A stretch of 64,000 nt of DNA from Symsagittifera roscoffensis (GCF_963678635.1 NC_087064.1:49957346-50021345); one strand, 5' to 3'; positions 53,216 to 63,015 are shown, counted from the first letter of the stretch. A program made the numbers and translations. The notes: generated by a model from the letters alone, not told the origin.

Positions 53216-54508
53216 TCTTATCACTCCTTTTGTCATAAATGATTGACACAGTATGGATCAGTCTGTTCTAATTCCTTACTCAATTTATCAATCACAAAGT
53301 ACACTTCCAAAAAAGAATTGGAACAAAAGCAAGAAAAAGAGAAGATTGCACCAAAAAACTTTGATTCTACTTACAGTGCTGTAAATGCGAGGTTTAGAAC
53401 CAGTAACAATAAACATCTTTTTGATTTAATTTTAAATCTCCTAGAATTAGGCTAAGTCAGTCAGAAAACCTAAATATTAGATAATCGAGACACAAAAGAA
53501 TCAATTGTAGACTTTGTGTCTGCTTAAAGCAAAAAAAATACCGACTTTCCAGATGTTTACTTTACCATATTGGAAGCAATTCAAATTCCACCAAAGCTGA
53601 AGATAGAGGAACTTGGATCCCTTTCAAAACCTGAAAAGCGCGTCTGAACAGATTGTATTCTAGGGGAAGAGCTGCGTACCGTTGTGAGCGAAGTAAAGGA
53701 AGCGGATTGTCAAAAAAGAAAGTAGAAATGTTTTTTCAAACCAAGACATTGTATACACAATTTGATCCTCCAATCAGAAGTTTCTGAAGAAATCAAGGTT
53801 TTTCAAAATATATCAATGAAACTTGGTGTATGGACTTGGCATTGGTGGACAAACAAGCGAGTCAAAACAATGAAGTCAAATGTTTATTGGTTGCTGTTGA
53901 TTTTTTTTCGCGATTTGTCTGATTCCAAACAATGAAAACTTAATATGCCAAAGTCACTTTGCAAGCTTTCAAAAGAATGATTTCTCGCAAAAACACTCCT
54001 GAAAAGCTTTGGTTGATAAAGGAACGGAAGATGGGGGAAATTTCAAAAATTTTGCAAGGAGAAGAGCATGGAAGTTTACTTGGCAATGAGTTCAACAGAA
54101 GCTGCATTTGCAGAGAGAGCCATTCAAATCACATAGTTTACCTCTACATATAAGATCATGGTGAAAAATTCATTCACAAGTTTCCTCAATTTGTGTCTAC
54201 AATGAATTGTCGCGTCAAAAGATCTATTATGAAATCACCTAGAGATGTCAATAATACTGATTTCTTCTCAATTCCGTACAATAAACCTCAAACAAGGTGA
54301 AAGAAAATAAATTTCAAAGTTGGAGAATTTCAAAAAAGAATGATTTTCCGTTCCAAAAAGGATGAAAACCACAATTTACAGACGAAATTTTTGAAATTTC
54401 GGCAAATTCTACCAAAAAAAGTCTCCTACATACATCATCAAAAATCTCGACAAAGAAGAAATTCTGGGAATAATTTCTGAAAAAGAGCTGAGAAAATGTT
54501 CAGATTAA
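53216..54508 (+). pseudogene. Polinton integrase (retrovirus-like DDE), frameshifted
   Basis: The N-terminal part (53,243-53,455, 70 codons) has FRTSNNKHLFDLIL. The core starts near 53,812 with YINETWCMDLALVDK (first catalytic Asp) and CLLVAVDFFSRFV. The second Asp sits in V-D-K-G-T-E near 54,015, but one base was lost just before it. The Glu is in AAFAERAIQ near 54,105. The C-terminal part has NCRVKRSI..SPRDV and a closing basic beta-barrel-like stretch to about 54,500. This is the integrase type shared by Polintons (C. elegans F54H12.3-like). At least four frameshifts or stops make it inactive. Confidence 0.88.
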
Positions 54509-54551
54509 AGGTAAATCGTTTTTTAAACTAAGTTTCTAACGATCATTTGTC

Positions 54552-55382
54552 ATGGATTCTTTTTCTATTGAGTTAGTTTTTAACGCTTTTTTTAATTGTT
54601 ATTCGAATAATAGTTTACAAATTGTTATTCGAATTTACAAACTTCCTACCCAAACAAACACATTTGAAGGGAGAATGGGAGGTTGCTAATTCAGAATATC
54701 ATACCCTTTTTTGTACCAAAATGTTACAGAGGGTAAGTTTACATTTCTAGATGGTAGAGAAAGTTCGGAGGAGAAAAGAAAGATTGTACCAATGCATATT
54801 GAAACAGGATTGTATCCAGTAATGTTGATATAGTTGTAGTCATGAACAACAAAATTTGAGAACATCTAGATGCTCAAGCTATTGAATATAACGGAATCTA
54901 TGTCTCAGTAAATTACACAAAATCATTTCCGTTCATTTACCTGAGAATCAATCAGTATTTATAGTTCAAAGTTCTGACTTGAGTCACATTTTTGGTTTTG
55001 ATTCAGAGCAAAATCCAACAAGGGTTATTAAAAAAATGCTCCACATTGTCCTTAGTATTGTTACGATATTATAACAATACATTTTTTGATGATGTATAGT
55101 GATATTATAGAATATAACATAGTCGGTGATACAAAAACTCCCTCCTTGTGTTGTGTTCCATTTATCTCCAAAGTGAAGATTAGAGATATAATTTCTACAG
55201 GACATTGTATAAATTATCAGTCCTTTACAAATTTACTTTTTAAAAATGTAATAATTTTTTTTTCCATTTTATCAAGATAGAACTAAGCGATTGTACGAGC
55301 GAAAATATCCCTTTTATGTCCGTGGGAATTACGCGAGTTGGTCTCTTGTTCCGCAAGACTTCGAAGAATCATTTTTGATTTA
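54552..55382 (+). pseudogene. Polinton structural protein, minor capsid candidate
   Basis: ATG at 54,552 starts MDSFSIELVSNAF. Phrases in shifting frames follow: EGEWEV near 54,670, HIETGLYPV near 54,800, and DIIEYNIVGDTK then CINYQSFTNLLF at 55,092-55,250. The end is near 55,380. About 270 codons in total. The beta-strand-rich look and the position between integrase and the presumed major capsid gene fit a capsid-associated protein of Polintons. The family is one I associate with these elements; the exact capsid role is inferred. It has several frameshifts. Confidence 0.65.
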
Positions 55383-55423
55383 AACTTCATACAAACTGGT
55401 TGCTCAAAGCTCAGCTGATTTCC

Positions 55424-55699
55424 CCATTTTTCGAGGACATGCAAGACAACGTGGAAGAGGTTTTGGAGCTCTTGCACAAACTCTTGGGAAAAATGCAATC
55501 CCCTTTATTAAAATTTTTTAAGCCCCAGCTGCGAAAAGAATTGGATTAGATTTGTTTCAAATTGTTGCTCCAGAGATTATGGAAGTTGTTACTGGACTTG
55601 AAAAACTCAAAACATTTGCAAAAAATGTGGACACAAAAACAATTCTCAAAAAAGTAAATCGAAAACCAGTCGCTCTCACAAAAAAAAAACATTTTTGAC
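55424..55699 (+). pseudogene. Small Gly/Arg-rich virion-type protein
   Basis: In one frame, with a single TAA at about 55,520, it reads FRGHARQRGRGFGALAQTLG, NAIPFIK, then AAKRIGLDLFQIVAPEIMEVV and a Lys-rich end (VNRKPVALTKKK). A basic, RG-rich start, an amphipathic helix and a basic tail resemble minor core or vertex proteins of large DNA viruses. It lies between the minor and major capsid candidates. The name and role are inferred from context. Confidence 0.55.
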
Positions 55700-55707
55700 A
55701 ATACAAA

Positions 55708-56987
55708 ATGAGTATAAAATAAAGTCATTTTCGGTACTGAGCGTTTATAAATTCTTCATTGGAGATTTTGAAAAAAAAACAGTTTTGGATCCAATTATGT
55801 CATCTTTCACAAGAAGTATTCCCCAGTACTTCTCTAGATGAAAGCAGTATATAGTTTGAATTCGAAACGGATCGTAATCTCTACTTGGATATGTGTGATA
55901 CCCTTTTTTGTTGAAAGCTTCAACTGTTCAGGGGAAGATTGTTTGATGCTTCCAAAAAAGAAAAAGGAGAACAAAAAGCAAAATACGAGGATGATTCAGA
56001 TGATGAACCAGAATCTTACTTAACTTAAGTAACAATCTACTACTTTCACTATTCTCCAATTGTGAAGTTTGTTTTAACAGTACAATGATTTACATTGCCA
56101 ATTATATTCTCATGAGGCAGAAATATTGAACAAACTCAACTTGTAAGCAGTGAATAATAAAGGAATACTTGCTTGTCATGGATACAGTTTTGAAGAATAT
56201 CCTGATGCATTTGATAGGCTTCCATTCAACATTCACTGATAGAGCAAAATCGATAAGAACAGGGATAACTTTCTCAATTTATAGGAGGCTCGCCATTGAT
56301 TTGTTTACTTGCGAAAAATTGTTACTACCAGATACCAAAGTTCGAATTAAACTTATTCGAGCTAGACCTAATTTTACATGCTATCTGATTATCCGAATTA
56401 CAGTCTAAAAAATGTTGATTGTTCGCTGTTGACTAGAGGAATTTTAGTTGCTGAACCTAATCAACAGTACTTGCAATCGAATCTGGAAAGAAAACCTGCT
56501 CAATACTATTATATGGAACTATAGCAAGAAGTTTTATCATTTCACCTCGCCAAAACCAATTCATACAAGAAAAGGTATTCAATAACGCTACAATAAGACG
56601 AAAAACTATTGCAATGAATACAAATTCAGCTGTTGCAGGACCTTTTCATGAAAATCCTTTCAGCTATCAGCAGTTTCATTTGAGAGAGCTTAGAATTATT
56701 CGAGTGGAGGAGAAATTGTTTCATTAGCTACAACTTCTCCTTGTCGTCTTTATGTCACAACAATGAAAGCAATTCAGTCTAACGAAGATTTGCCAGCTTT
56801 TCCTATGGAAGATTTTCAAAATCACTACATTCTGGTTTTTGACTTGACTTCACTACAGGATGCATCTGAACAGTTGCATTATCCAGAACTTAGTGGAGAA
56901 AGGTTGAGATTGATAGTATTTTTCCAGTTTCCCTTGGAACAAGCAACGGAAAGGATAGTATTGGGAAAAAAACTATCAAATTTTTAA
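55708..56987 (+). pseudogene. Polinton capsid-type protein (F54H12.2-like), copy 1
   Basis: A start near 55,708 is likely. The N-terminal part has FEFETDRNLYLDM near 55,860 and an acidic DDSDDEPESYLT near 55,990-56,020. The centre (56,169-56,408) has GYSFEEYPDAF in one frame and TDRAKSIRTG, IDLFTCEKLLLPDTKVRIKL in another. The C-terminal 75 codons (56,763-56,987) are open, with FQNHYILVFDLTSLQDASEQL and LRLIVFFQFPLEQ. These features are those of the protein that sits beside the integrase in C. elegans-type Polintons and is thought to be a capsid component. About 420 codons in all. Multiple breaks. Confidence 0.75.
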
Positions 56988-57339
56988 ATTGGCAAATTCA
57001 TAACAGTCGCAAAAAATAATTAATTTTTTTGAGTTTTCACGTTGCTATAATAATGTTGTAACTTTTTTGAGACTTTTCATTGCTATTGTATCTGTACTAT
57101 CTAACTTATTCTTCTTCAGACCCAAATGTCCAGAAAAAGCAGACAATGAATGCTGTTTAATTAAAACCCACGAAGTTTTTTCAACCTAGATTGTAAAACA
57201 GAGTTCAAAAACCTTTGTCCAGCTCATAAGTTTTGTGTTTGATACTTTGTTGATTCAATACCTAAATTCGCGTAAGTCAATAACCTTAGTTTTTCACTTT
57301 AAACTACTACAACAAACTATCTATTTCTTTATTTTTAGA

Positions 57340-57724
57340 TATAAATCAATTAACAGTTGCAAAGAGGGATATTGTTTCACTTCTGCAATTTATTGAAAGA
57401 GTTTCTGAGCTCAGGTTCAAGTACATGAGATGTTACCCTTCTGATAAAATAACTCAACTAACAAATTACTCTTTTGCAATCATCAACTCAGCACCAAGCA
57501 ATGATAGAGGAGAACACTGGATCATGAATGCTCGACTGGACAGAAATTACTATTTTGCTGATTCTTTGGCTTACTCTTTTTTGACAAAAATGTATCGGCG
57601 AATGGTTCCACAAAAGCTACAAAAAACTGATAAGCTGTGTGGACTTAACGCAACTTATTTAGCATTTCTTCTTTTTAAAATCTACCAAAGAAGCTTAATT
57701 ATATTCATGTTGTGCATGTTTTGA
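57340..57724 (+). pseudogene. Polinton adenain-like cysteine protease, copy 1
   Basis: The domain starts near DINQLTVAKRDIVSLLQFIE (57,340). The open 99-codon part from ATG at 57,425 holds NDRGEHWIMNA (His31), YYFADSL (Asp46), QKLQKTD (Gln66) and LCGLNATY (Cys72). This is the His-Asp-Gln-Cys arrangement of adenovirus-type/Ulp1-like proteases used for capsid maturation. The frame is open further upstream to about 57,290. At about 126 codons the domain is slightly short at the N-terminal side. It is called a pseudogene because the upstream start is unclear, but no inactivating change in the core is visible. Confidence 0.75.
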
Positions 57725-57978
57725 ACTTTATAATTAATTTTATGTAAATGTGTAGTTTTTATAAATAAGGGTAAATTATAGCAGTAAATTTACTATACGA
57801 TGCATTGATTTAAATACTTTTTTTGAAAGTTATATTTTTTCTCAAAAATTAGACTTTTTTTGAAGTTTCAGCAGGTTTTAGCATTAATTCAGGTAGATAA
57901 AAAGTAGGAGTATCTAATAAATTGTGAATAGGTTGAAATAAAACAAATCTTATCGTGTTTTGAATTTTTTTTGAAAGC
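57725..57978. other. Spacer between protease and right TIR
   Basis: AT-rich, no gene. It contains the probable 3' end of the protease transcript. Confidence 0.4.
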
Positions 57979-58191
57979 TTTTACCCAAAAACTCTCACCA
58001 CTAACTTACCACGAACCAAAAAGCTTATTAGATAGCCTTCTTTCGACAACCTACTCGTTATTTTTCTTTGACCTTTACAGTTTGGATAACGCGCGCCAAA
58101 ATTTTTGCGAAAAAACTACACATTTCAACTCAAAATCCAAAAAAAACTGTTTTTGTTACTCTTACCATCACACTGAAACCATACCATTGGT
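57979..58191 (-). repeat. Polinton right terminal inverted repeat
   Basis: The reverse complement starts ACCAATGGTATGG and follows the left TIR over about 210 bp. It is more complete in the poly-A/T parts. An 87-codon plus-strand frame over 57,971-58,234 is a read-through of the TIR and is not counted as a gene. Its second copy is at 60,259-60,471. Confidence 0.85.
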
Positions 58192-58312
58192 ATTCCCCAT
58201 CCTAATACATTGTAGACTCTATACCCTATGTTAATACATAGCATGGGAGATTGCAAAACTAGAACCTATCTTAATGCATGAGGTCTCCCATGCCATCCCC
58301 CCCACCACTTAA
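58192..58312. other. Junction piece between right TIR and Gypsy tail
   Basis: Contains a short inverted repeat (AGCATGGGAGATT near 58,240 and GGTCTCCCATGCC near 58,281) and a C7 run. It shows no duplication of the left flank (GTAAAA), so the right edge of the Polinton insertion has been altered. Confidence 0.45.
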
Positions 58313-59044
58313 CCTCCAACATCTACTACATCAACCACAAGAGGTTTCAGCTTCGTTAACTCGGATTTATCTTCACCGCTAGACCTAGACCATTAGGACA
58401 ATCTTTTAGAGGATTATTTGGGCACTGACTCGGAGGTTAATCCTTATTCCCTGTCTTTGAGTGGTGATAGTGCTTTAATTCAGCCAAGACGAGCACTTCC
58501 CGGTGGATTTCCAATCTCGGTTTACTCTGCATCAACTCCTGGCACAAGCAAAAATCCGAAAGCAATTGAGAGTTCCCCTGAGAAGCAAACAGAGGCAATA
58601 ACCGAAGCTCCAACATGCAGTTCGTCGCGCCCAAGGAGGAACACAGGCCCCCCAAAATTTTATGGAGAGAGGCGGTTTTTAGAACAGGTGTCACCAGCAG
58701 CCACGATAATAGACGTATTGGACTCGTCAACCAACAAATGCCAGATTTCCATTACTATCGAGTCACCATCGGCATTCTTGAAACCTCTGGAGGATATACC
58801 ACCAACACTAACCGTAGTGGCCGAAGCAACACAAAACTCACTTTCGGCTACATCGTCAATGAACCCGAAAATTGAGGTCCTATGCTCCCCATTAGAGGAA
58901 CTCCCATTGGATAACAAAGAAGATGAGGGGAGCAATATCTTGTCAATACTCGATACGGAAGCTAGAACAGAAGCTGACATTTTCCATAACACATTTAATT
59001 CCTCAGCTTACAGCTCACAAATCTTCTTTATGTCACAACAATGA
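58313..59044 (+). pseudogene. C-terminal tail of a Gypsy polyprotein, copy 1
   Basis: A Ser/Thr/Pro-rich frame, open except for one TAG near 58,394, then 208 codons to 59,044. It includes SSRPRRNTGPPKFYGERRFL, a basic patch of the kind found at the very end of Gypsy integrases, and long acidic Ser-rich stretches. The last few codons (FFMSQQ) come from the fused capsid gene at the duplication junction. The tail precedes the family A LTR in the second copy, which links it to the element at 29,157. No integrase core is present. Confidence 0.6.
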
Positions 59045-59265
59045 AAGCAATTCAGTCTAACGAAGATTTGCCAGCTTTTCCTATGGAAGATTTTCAAAAT
59101 CACTACATTCTGGTTTTTGACTTGACTTCACTACAGGATGCATCTGAACAGTTGCATTATCCAGAACTTAGTGGAGAAAGGTTGAGATTGATAGTATTTT
59201 TCCAGTTTCCCTTGGAACAAGCAACGGAAAGGATAGTATTGGGAAAAAAACTATCAAATTTTTAA
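59041..59265 (+). pseudogene. Capsid-type protein C-terminus, copy 2
   Basis: Identical at protein level to 56,763-56,987 (75 codons). It lacks the rest of the gene and is fused upstream to the Gypsy tail out of frame. It cannot make a complete capsid protein. Confidence 0.85.
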
Positions 59266-59617
59266 ATTGGCAAATTCATAACAGTCGCAAAAAATAATTA
59301 ATTTTTTTGAGTTTTCACGTTGCTATAATAATGTTGTAACTTTTTTGAGACTTTTCATTGCTATTGTATCTGTACTATCTAACTTATTCTTCTTCAGACC
59401 CAAATGTCCAGAAAAAGCAGACAATGAATGCTGTTTAATTAAAACCCACGAAGTTTTTTCAACCTAGATTGTAAAACAGAGTTCAAAAACCTTTGTCCAG
59501 CTCATAAGTTTTGTGTTTGATACTTTGTTGATTCAATACCTAAATTCGCGTAAGTCAATAACCTTAGTTTTTCACTTTAAACTACTACAACAAACTATCT
59601 ATTTCTTTATTTTTAGA

Positions 59618-60026
59618 TATAAATCAATTAACAGTTGCAAAGAGGGATATTGTTTCACTTCTGCAATTTATTGAAAGAGTTTCTGAGCTCAGGTTCAAGT
59701 ACATGAGATGTTACCCTTCTGATAAAATAACTCAACTAACAAATTACTCTTTTGCAATCATCAACTCAGCACCAAGCAATGATAGAGGAGAACACTGGAT
59801 CATGAATGCTCGACTGGACAGAAATTACTATTTTGCTGATTCTTTGGCTTACTCTTTTTTGACAAAAATGTATCGGCGAATGGTTCCACAAAAGCTACAA
59901 AAAACTGATAAGCTGTGTGGACTTTACGCAACTTATTTAGCATTTCTTCTTTTTAAAATCTACCAAAGAAGCTTAATTATATTCATGTTGTGCATGTTTT
60001 TGAACTTTATAATTAATTTTATGTAA
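59618..60026 (+). pseudogene. Adenain-like protease, copy 2
   Basis: Same domain as 57,340-57,724. Residues at the four catalytic positions are unchanged. One substitution (LCGLNAT to LCGLYAT) follows the Cys. An extra T near 60,000 moves the stop, giving an 8-codon extension. Being part of a recent duplication, its preservation says little about selection. Confidence 0.75.
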
Positions 60027-60258
60027 ATGTGTAGTTTTTATAAATAAGGGTAAATTATAGCAGTAAATTTACTATACGATGCATTGATTTAAATACTTTT
60101 TTTGAAAGTTATATTTTTTCTCAAAAATTAGACTTTTTTTGAAGTTTCAGCAGGTTTTAGCATTAATTCAGGTAGATAAAAAGTAGGAGTATCTAATAAA
60201 TTGTGAATAGGTCGAAATAAAACAAATCTTATCGTGTTTTGAATTTTTTTTTGAAAGC

Positions 60259-60471
60259 TTTTACCCAAAAACTCTCACCACTAACTTACCACGAACCAAA
60301 AAGCTTATTAGATAGCCTTCTTTCGACAACCTACTCGTTATTTTTCTTTGACCTTCACATTTTAGATAACGCGCGCCAAAATTTTTGCGAAAAAACTACA
60401 CATTTCAACTCAAAATCCAAAAAAAACTGTTTTTGTTACTCTTACCATCACACTGAAACCATACCATTGGT
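60259..60471 (-). repeat. Second copy of the Polinton right TIR
   Basis: Duplicate of 57,979-58,191 inside the 2.28-kb tandem repeat. It has a few changes near 60,357-60,364 (cacattttag versus cagtttggat). Confidence 0.85.
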
Positions 60472-60601
60472 ATTCCCCATCCTAATACATTGTAGACTCT
60501 ATACCCTATGTTAATACATAGCATGGGAGATTGGAAAACTAGAACCTATCTTAATGCATGAGGTCTCCCATGCCATCCCCCCCCCCCCCCCCACCACTTA
60601 A

Positions 60602-61336
60602 CCTCCAACATCTACTACATCAACCACAAGAGGTTTCAGCTTCGTTAACTCGGATTTATCTTCACCGCTAGACCTAGACCATTAGGACAATCTTTTAGAG
60701 GATTATTTGGGCACTGACTCGGAGGTTAATCCTTATTCCCTGTCTTTGAGTGGTGATAGTGCTTTAATTCAGCCAAGACGAGCACTTCCCGGTGGATTTC
60801 CAATCTCGGTTTACTCTGCATCAACTCCTGGCACAAGCAAAAATCCGAAAGCAATTGAGAGTTCCCCTGAGAAGCAAACAGAGGCAATAACCGAAGCTCC
60901 AACATGCAGTTCGTCGCGCCCAAGGAGGAACACAGGCCCCCCAAAATTTTATGGAGAGAGGCGGTTTTTAGAACAGGTGTCACCAGCAGCCACGATAATA
61001 GACGTATTGGACTCGTCAAGCAACAAATGCCAGATTTCCATTACTATCGAGTCACCATCGGCATTCTTGAAACCTCTGGAGGATATACCACCAACACTAA
61101 CCGTAGTGGCCGAAGCAACACAAAACTCACTTTCGGCTACATCGTCAATGAACCCGAAAATTGAGGTCCTATGCTCCCCATTAGAGGAACTCCCATTGGA
61201 TAACAAAGAAGATGAGGGGAGCAATATCTTGTCAATACTCGATACGGAAGCTAGAACAGAAGCTGACATTTTCCATAACACATTTAATTCCTCAGCTTAC
61301 AGCTCACAAATCTTATTTAGTTTTTTTGGACTTTAA
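60602..61336 (+). pseudogene. C-terminal tail of a Gypsy polyprotein, copy 2 (original end)
   Basis: As copy 1, with 209 codons after the internal TAG and its natural end (ILFSFFGL, TAA at 61,334-61,336). Followed by about 350 bp of untranslated sequence and then the family A LTR, the normal arrangement for the 3' end of a Gypsy element. Confidence 0.65.
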
Positions 61337-61689
61337 GTGCTTATTTTACCATTGGCTTATACATCAGTTTTATAAAACGTTTCTTTACGCGCTCAATTCT
61401 TAACCTTAGTGATCTTAGTAGTAGTTCCTTGTCGGATTTATTTTAGCGCAATTACCATTTTAGTTGAGTATATTTAATTTCTTTATATGATACATAACCC
61501 CAAAACTTTTTACATATCTTTTTACATATCTTGTTTTTTACTCATTTGTTCGTCTGCTGTATTTATCTGTAACATTTTCTAGGTAGCCTGTAAAATTTAT
61601 CTCAAATTCATCTCCGTGTTAATGAGTTTATTCTCTTGTAAATTCCATTGGTGCTGAATGCTAATTTTTTGTGTGTCAAACTTCGGATC
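61337..61689 (+). other. 3' untranslated stretch before the LTR
   Basis: AT-rich, no frame. Ends in 'gtgaagggagaatgga', which could contain the polypurine tract (GAAGGGAGAATGGAG). Confidence 0.45.
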
Positions 61690-61890
61690 CCGTGGAGTGA
61701 AGGGAGAATGGAGTATATGTGTGATATTGGCTACTTAGTACAAATGCAGATAAAAATTTTTCGTGCTTTGGGGAATATTGTGTTTGTGTATCATAAAGTA
61801 GTAACCTTGCACTATACTAGTTAATTAGATACAAGCAAGTTGTTAGGTTTACGAAGTCCAGTGGACTTGGCGTCACGAAATCTCTATTTA
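61690..61890 (+). repeat. Gypsy family A LTR, downstream copy (edges approximate)
   Basis: The core 61,778-61,880 matches 29,239-29,340 at about 87%. A candidate start is near TGTGTGATATTGG at about 61,718, just after the purine-rich stretch. The right edge is not defined. Confidence 0.6.
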
Positions 61891-62283
61891 GACATCGGTT
61901 TAGTTTTAAACTAACACACTTACTTTTTTCTTTTAACTTAGTATAGTTATCTTAACTTACCAGTTGTATTTGAACACTTTTAATACCTCGTGATTAATTT
62001 CTTTGGCCTGCACAGTTTTATTGGTTCCGGGGTCGAAAGCGCGGCTTTGATTATATCGTCAATTGTTGTATGCGCCAATTTGAAGCTATTTCAAAAATTG
62101 TTTGCAACAAATGTGGAAGCTCAGCTGAATGATGAACCTTCCTCGAAAAAAATTAATGATGCCTTTATTTAAAAACTAAAGGCATTCTATTTTAAAAATT
62201 AAAGGCAAAATTAATGATGCCATTCGTTTAAAATTTAAAACGAATGATTTTAATCTCCTTTTTTTCAAAAATTTTTTGTGAGT
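61891..62283. other. AT-rich stretch, no gene seen
   Basis: A 60-codon frame (61,990-62,172) is unremarkable. Near 62,175-62,250 the words 'aaaggcattc', 'aatgatgcc' and 'cattcgttt..aaacgaatg' form a small repeat and hairpin cluster. Confidence 0.4.
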
Positions 62284-62574
62284 GGTCTTTTTAAATTTTT
62301 TTCATGGGAGTGCTGTTTGCATTTTGATAATCTGAAAATGATGTATGATTAAAAAAATATATACATTTTCTGAGAAGTTTGAAAAGATAAAAATTTCCGT
62401 AAAAGTGATGTTTTTGAAATTTTTGAAATAATGATGTTTTAGTCTAGAGCGTTCGGAGATCTGTTGCCAGCACCAAAGGCGGACCTAGGCCTTTCACGAG
62501 AGGGGTAGGCGGATTCTCAAAAAAAAAAAATTTTCTTCGACCAAATTGATTTTCCGAGCTCTCTCAAAACGCTA
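62284..62574 (+). repeat. 291-bp direct repeat, copy A
   Basis: Nearly identical to 63,016-63,305. Its last 100 bases contain the outer end of an hAT-MITE-like sequence (AAAGGCGGACCTAGG). A more diverged third copy lies at 63,405-63,605. Confidence 0.9.
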
Positions 62575-62765
62575 AAAAGACCCTGTTTTGGCTAAACTTT
62601 TGAAAAGAATGAAAAAGCATGCTAAAAAAGCGTTTTTAGGCACATTTTTGAGAATTTTGACCATAAAATTGCGTTTTTTTTTATCAGGGCGCGCTCTCCA
62701 TCAAATTTATTTCATGTTGACGCCTAAGGCGCTTGGAAAAAAACTTAAAGGGTCCGTCACTAAAA
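62476..62765 (-). mobile_element. Truncated relative of the hAT-type MITE, reverse orientation
   Basis: AAAGGCGGACCTAGG resembles the CAGGGGCGGATCTAGG terminus of the 7,628 element. The interior follows the reverse complement of that element ('caaattgattttccgagctctctc', 'ggcacatttttgagaattttga', 'gggcgcgctctcc', 'cgcctaaggcgct'). The other terminus is missing. The 108-codon frame at 62,588-62,914 arises from this sequence, and partial mirror versions occur in the other MITEs, so it is not a gene. Confidence 0.7.
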
Positions 62766-62920
62766 GTGAATATCTCAAAAAGTACAAGTTGGGACCATTT
62801 GGGTCGGCATTCGGTTTCATAACAAACCGAATGAATTCTTCGCTACAACCTGAAATCTATTTTCTTACAAATTTTTCTTCATACTTTTTCTCAGATGTTA
62901 TTTCGTCGAGGTAAAAGTGA

Positions 62921-63014
62921 TGTTTTTAAAAATTTGAGAGTAAATTTATTTTTTTTAGATAAAAAACTGCGTTTTTTCCAGAGTTTTTCCTTTTGAAAAC
63001 ATTCCTTTTGATTC
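62921..63014 (+). repeat. Inverted-repeat arm, left
   Basis: 94 bases that pair with 63,306-63,397 with only one or two indels ('gagtaaatttatttttttt..', 'ctgcgttttttccagag..', 'ccttttgattcag'). The loop between the arms is exactly direct-repeat copy B. Confidence 0.9.
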
Positions 63015-63015
63015 A

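Larger units (their letters stand above)
32641..58191 (+). mobile_element. Polinton/Maverick relic with TIRs, containing a nested LTR element
   Basis: Terminal inverted repeats of about 210 bp (32,641-32,849 and 57,979-58,191) enclose 25.55 kb. Without the nested LTR element (9.2 kb) and the internal tandem duplication (1.5 kb), about 14.8 kb remains, close to the usual 15-20 kb of Polintons. Inside are the family hallmarks: protein-primed polymerase B (minus strand), packaging ATPase, DDE integrase, capsid-type proteins and an adenain-like protease (plus strand). Gene order from the left: ORF194, polB(-), repeat region, ORF156, minus-strand relic, DNA-binding-like, ORF132, nuclease-like, membrane protein, ATPase, integrase, capsid-type genes, protease. 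Nearly all are pseudogenes. No 6-bp target duplication is visible at the ends. Confidence 0.88.
56747..59030 (+). repeat. 2.28-kb tandem duplication over the Polinton/Gypsy junction, copy 1
   Basis: This matches 59,031-61,313 almost perfectly. It covers the capsid C-terminus, the protease, the right TIR and the Gypsy tail. The junction 'aaatcttctttatgtc' joins the Gypsy tail (seen at 61,308-61,314) to the capsid gene (56,749 on) with one base of overlap. Differences are a C7 versus C16 tract and a handful of substitutions, so the event is recent. Confidence 0.95.
59031..61313 (+). repeat. 2.28-kb tandem duplication, copy 2
   Basis: Second copy of 56,747-59,030. It ends in the Gypsy tail and runs on into the original 3' flank with the LTR. 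Confidence 0.95.

Noticed and set aside
53959-54153. Loss of the second catalytic Asp in the Polinton integrase
   Set aside because: The open frame reads LWLIKERK, which looked like a substitution. One frame over, the same bases read V-D-K-G-T-E, so the Asp codon is present and a single-base loss shifted the frame.
58001-58191. Gypsy tail and Polinton as one novel fused element
   Set aside because: The TIR marks a clear Polinton end before the tail, and the tail is followed by an LTR of the Gypsy family; two separate elements explain the data.
57971-58234. 87-codon frame (91 in the second copy) ending the Polinton
   Set aside because: It lies inside the right TIR; the left TIR does not preserve the frame.
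58437-58992. Minus-strand frames of 97 and 110 codons, repeated at 60,726-61,281
   Set aside because: Their conservation is due to the recent tandem duplication; the plus strand holds the Gypsy tail with its basic patch.
62588-62914. 108-codon frame as a gene
   Set aside because: It overlaps MITE-derived sequence, and corresponding partial frames in the other MITEs are shifted.
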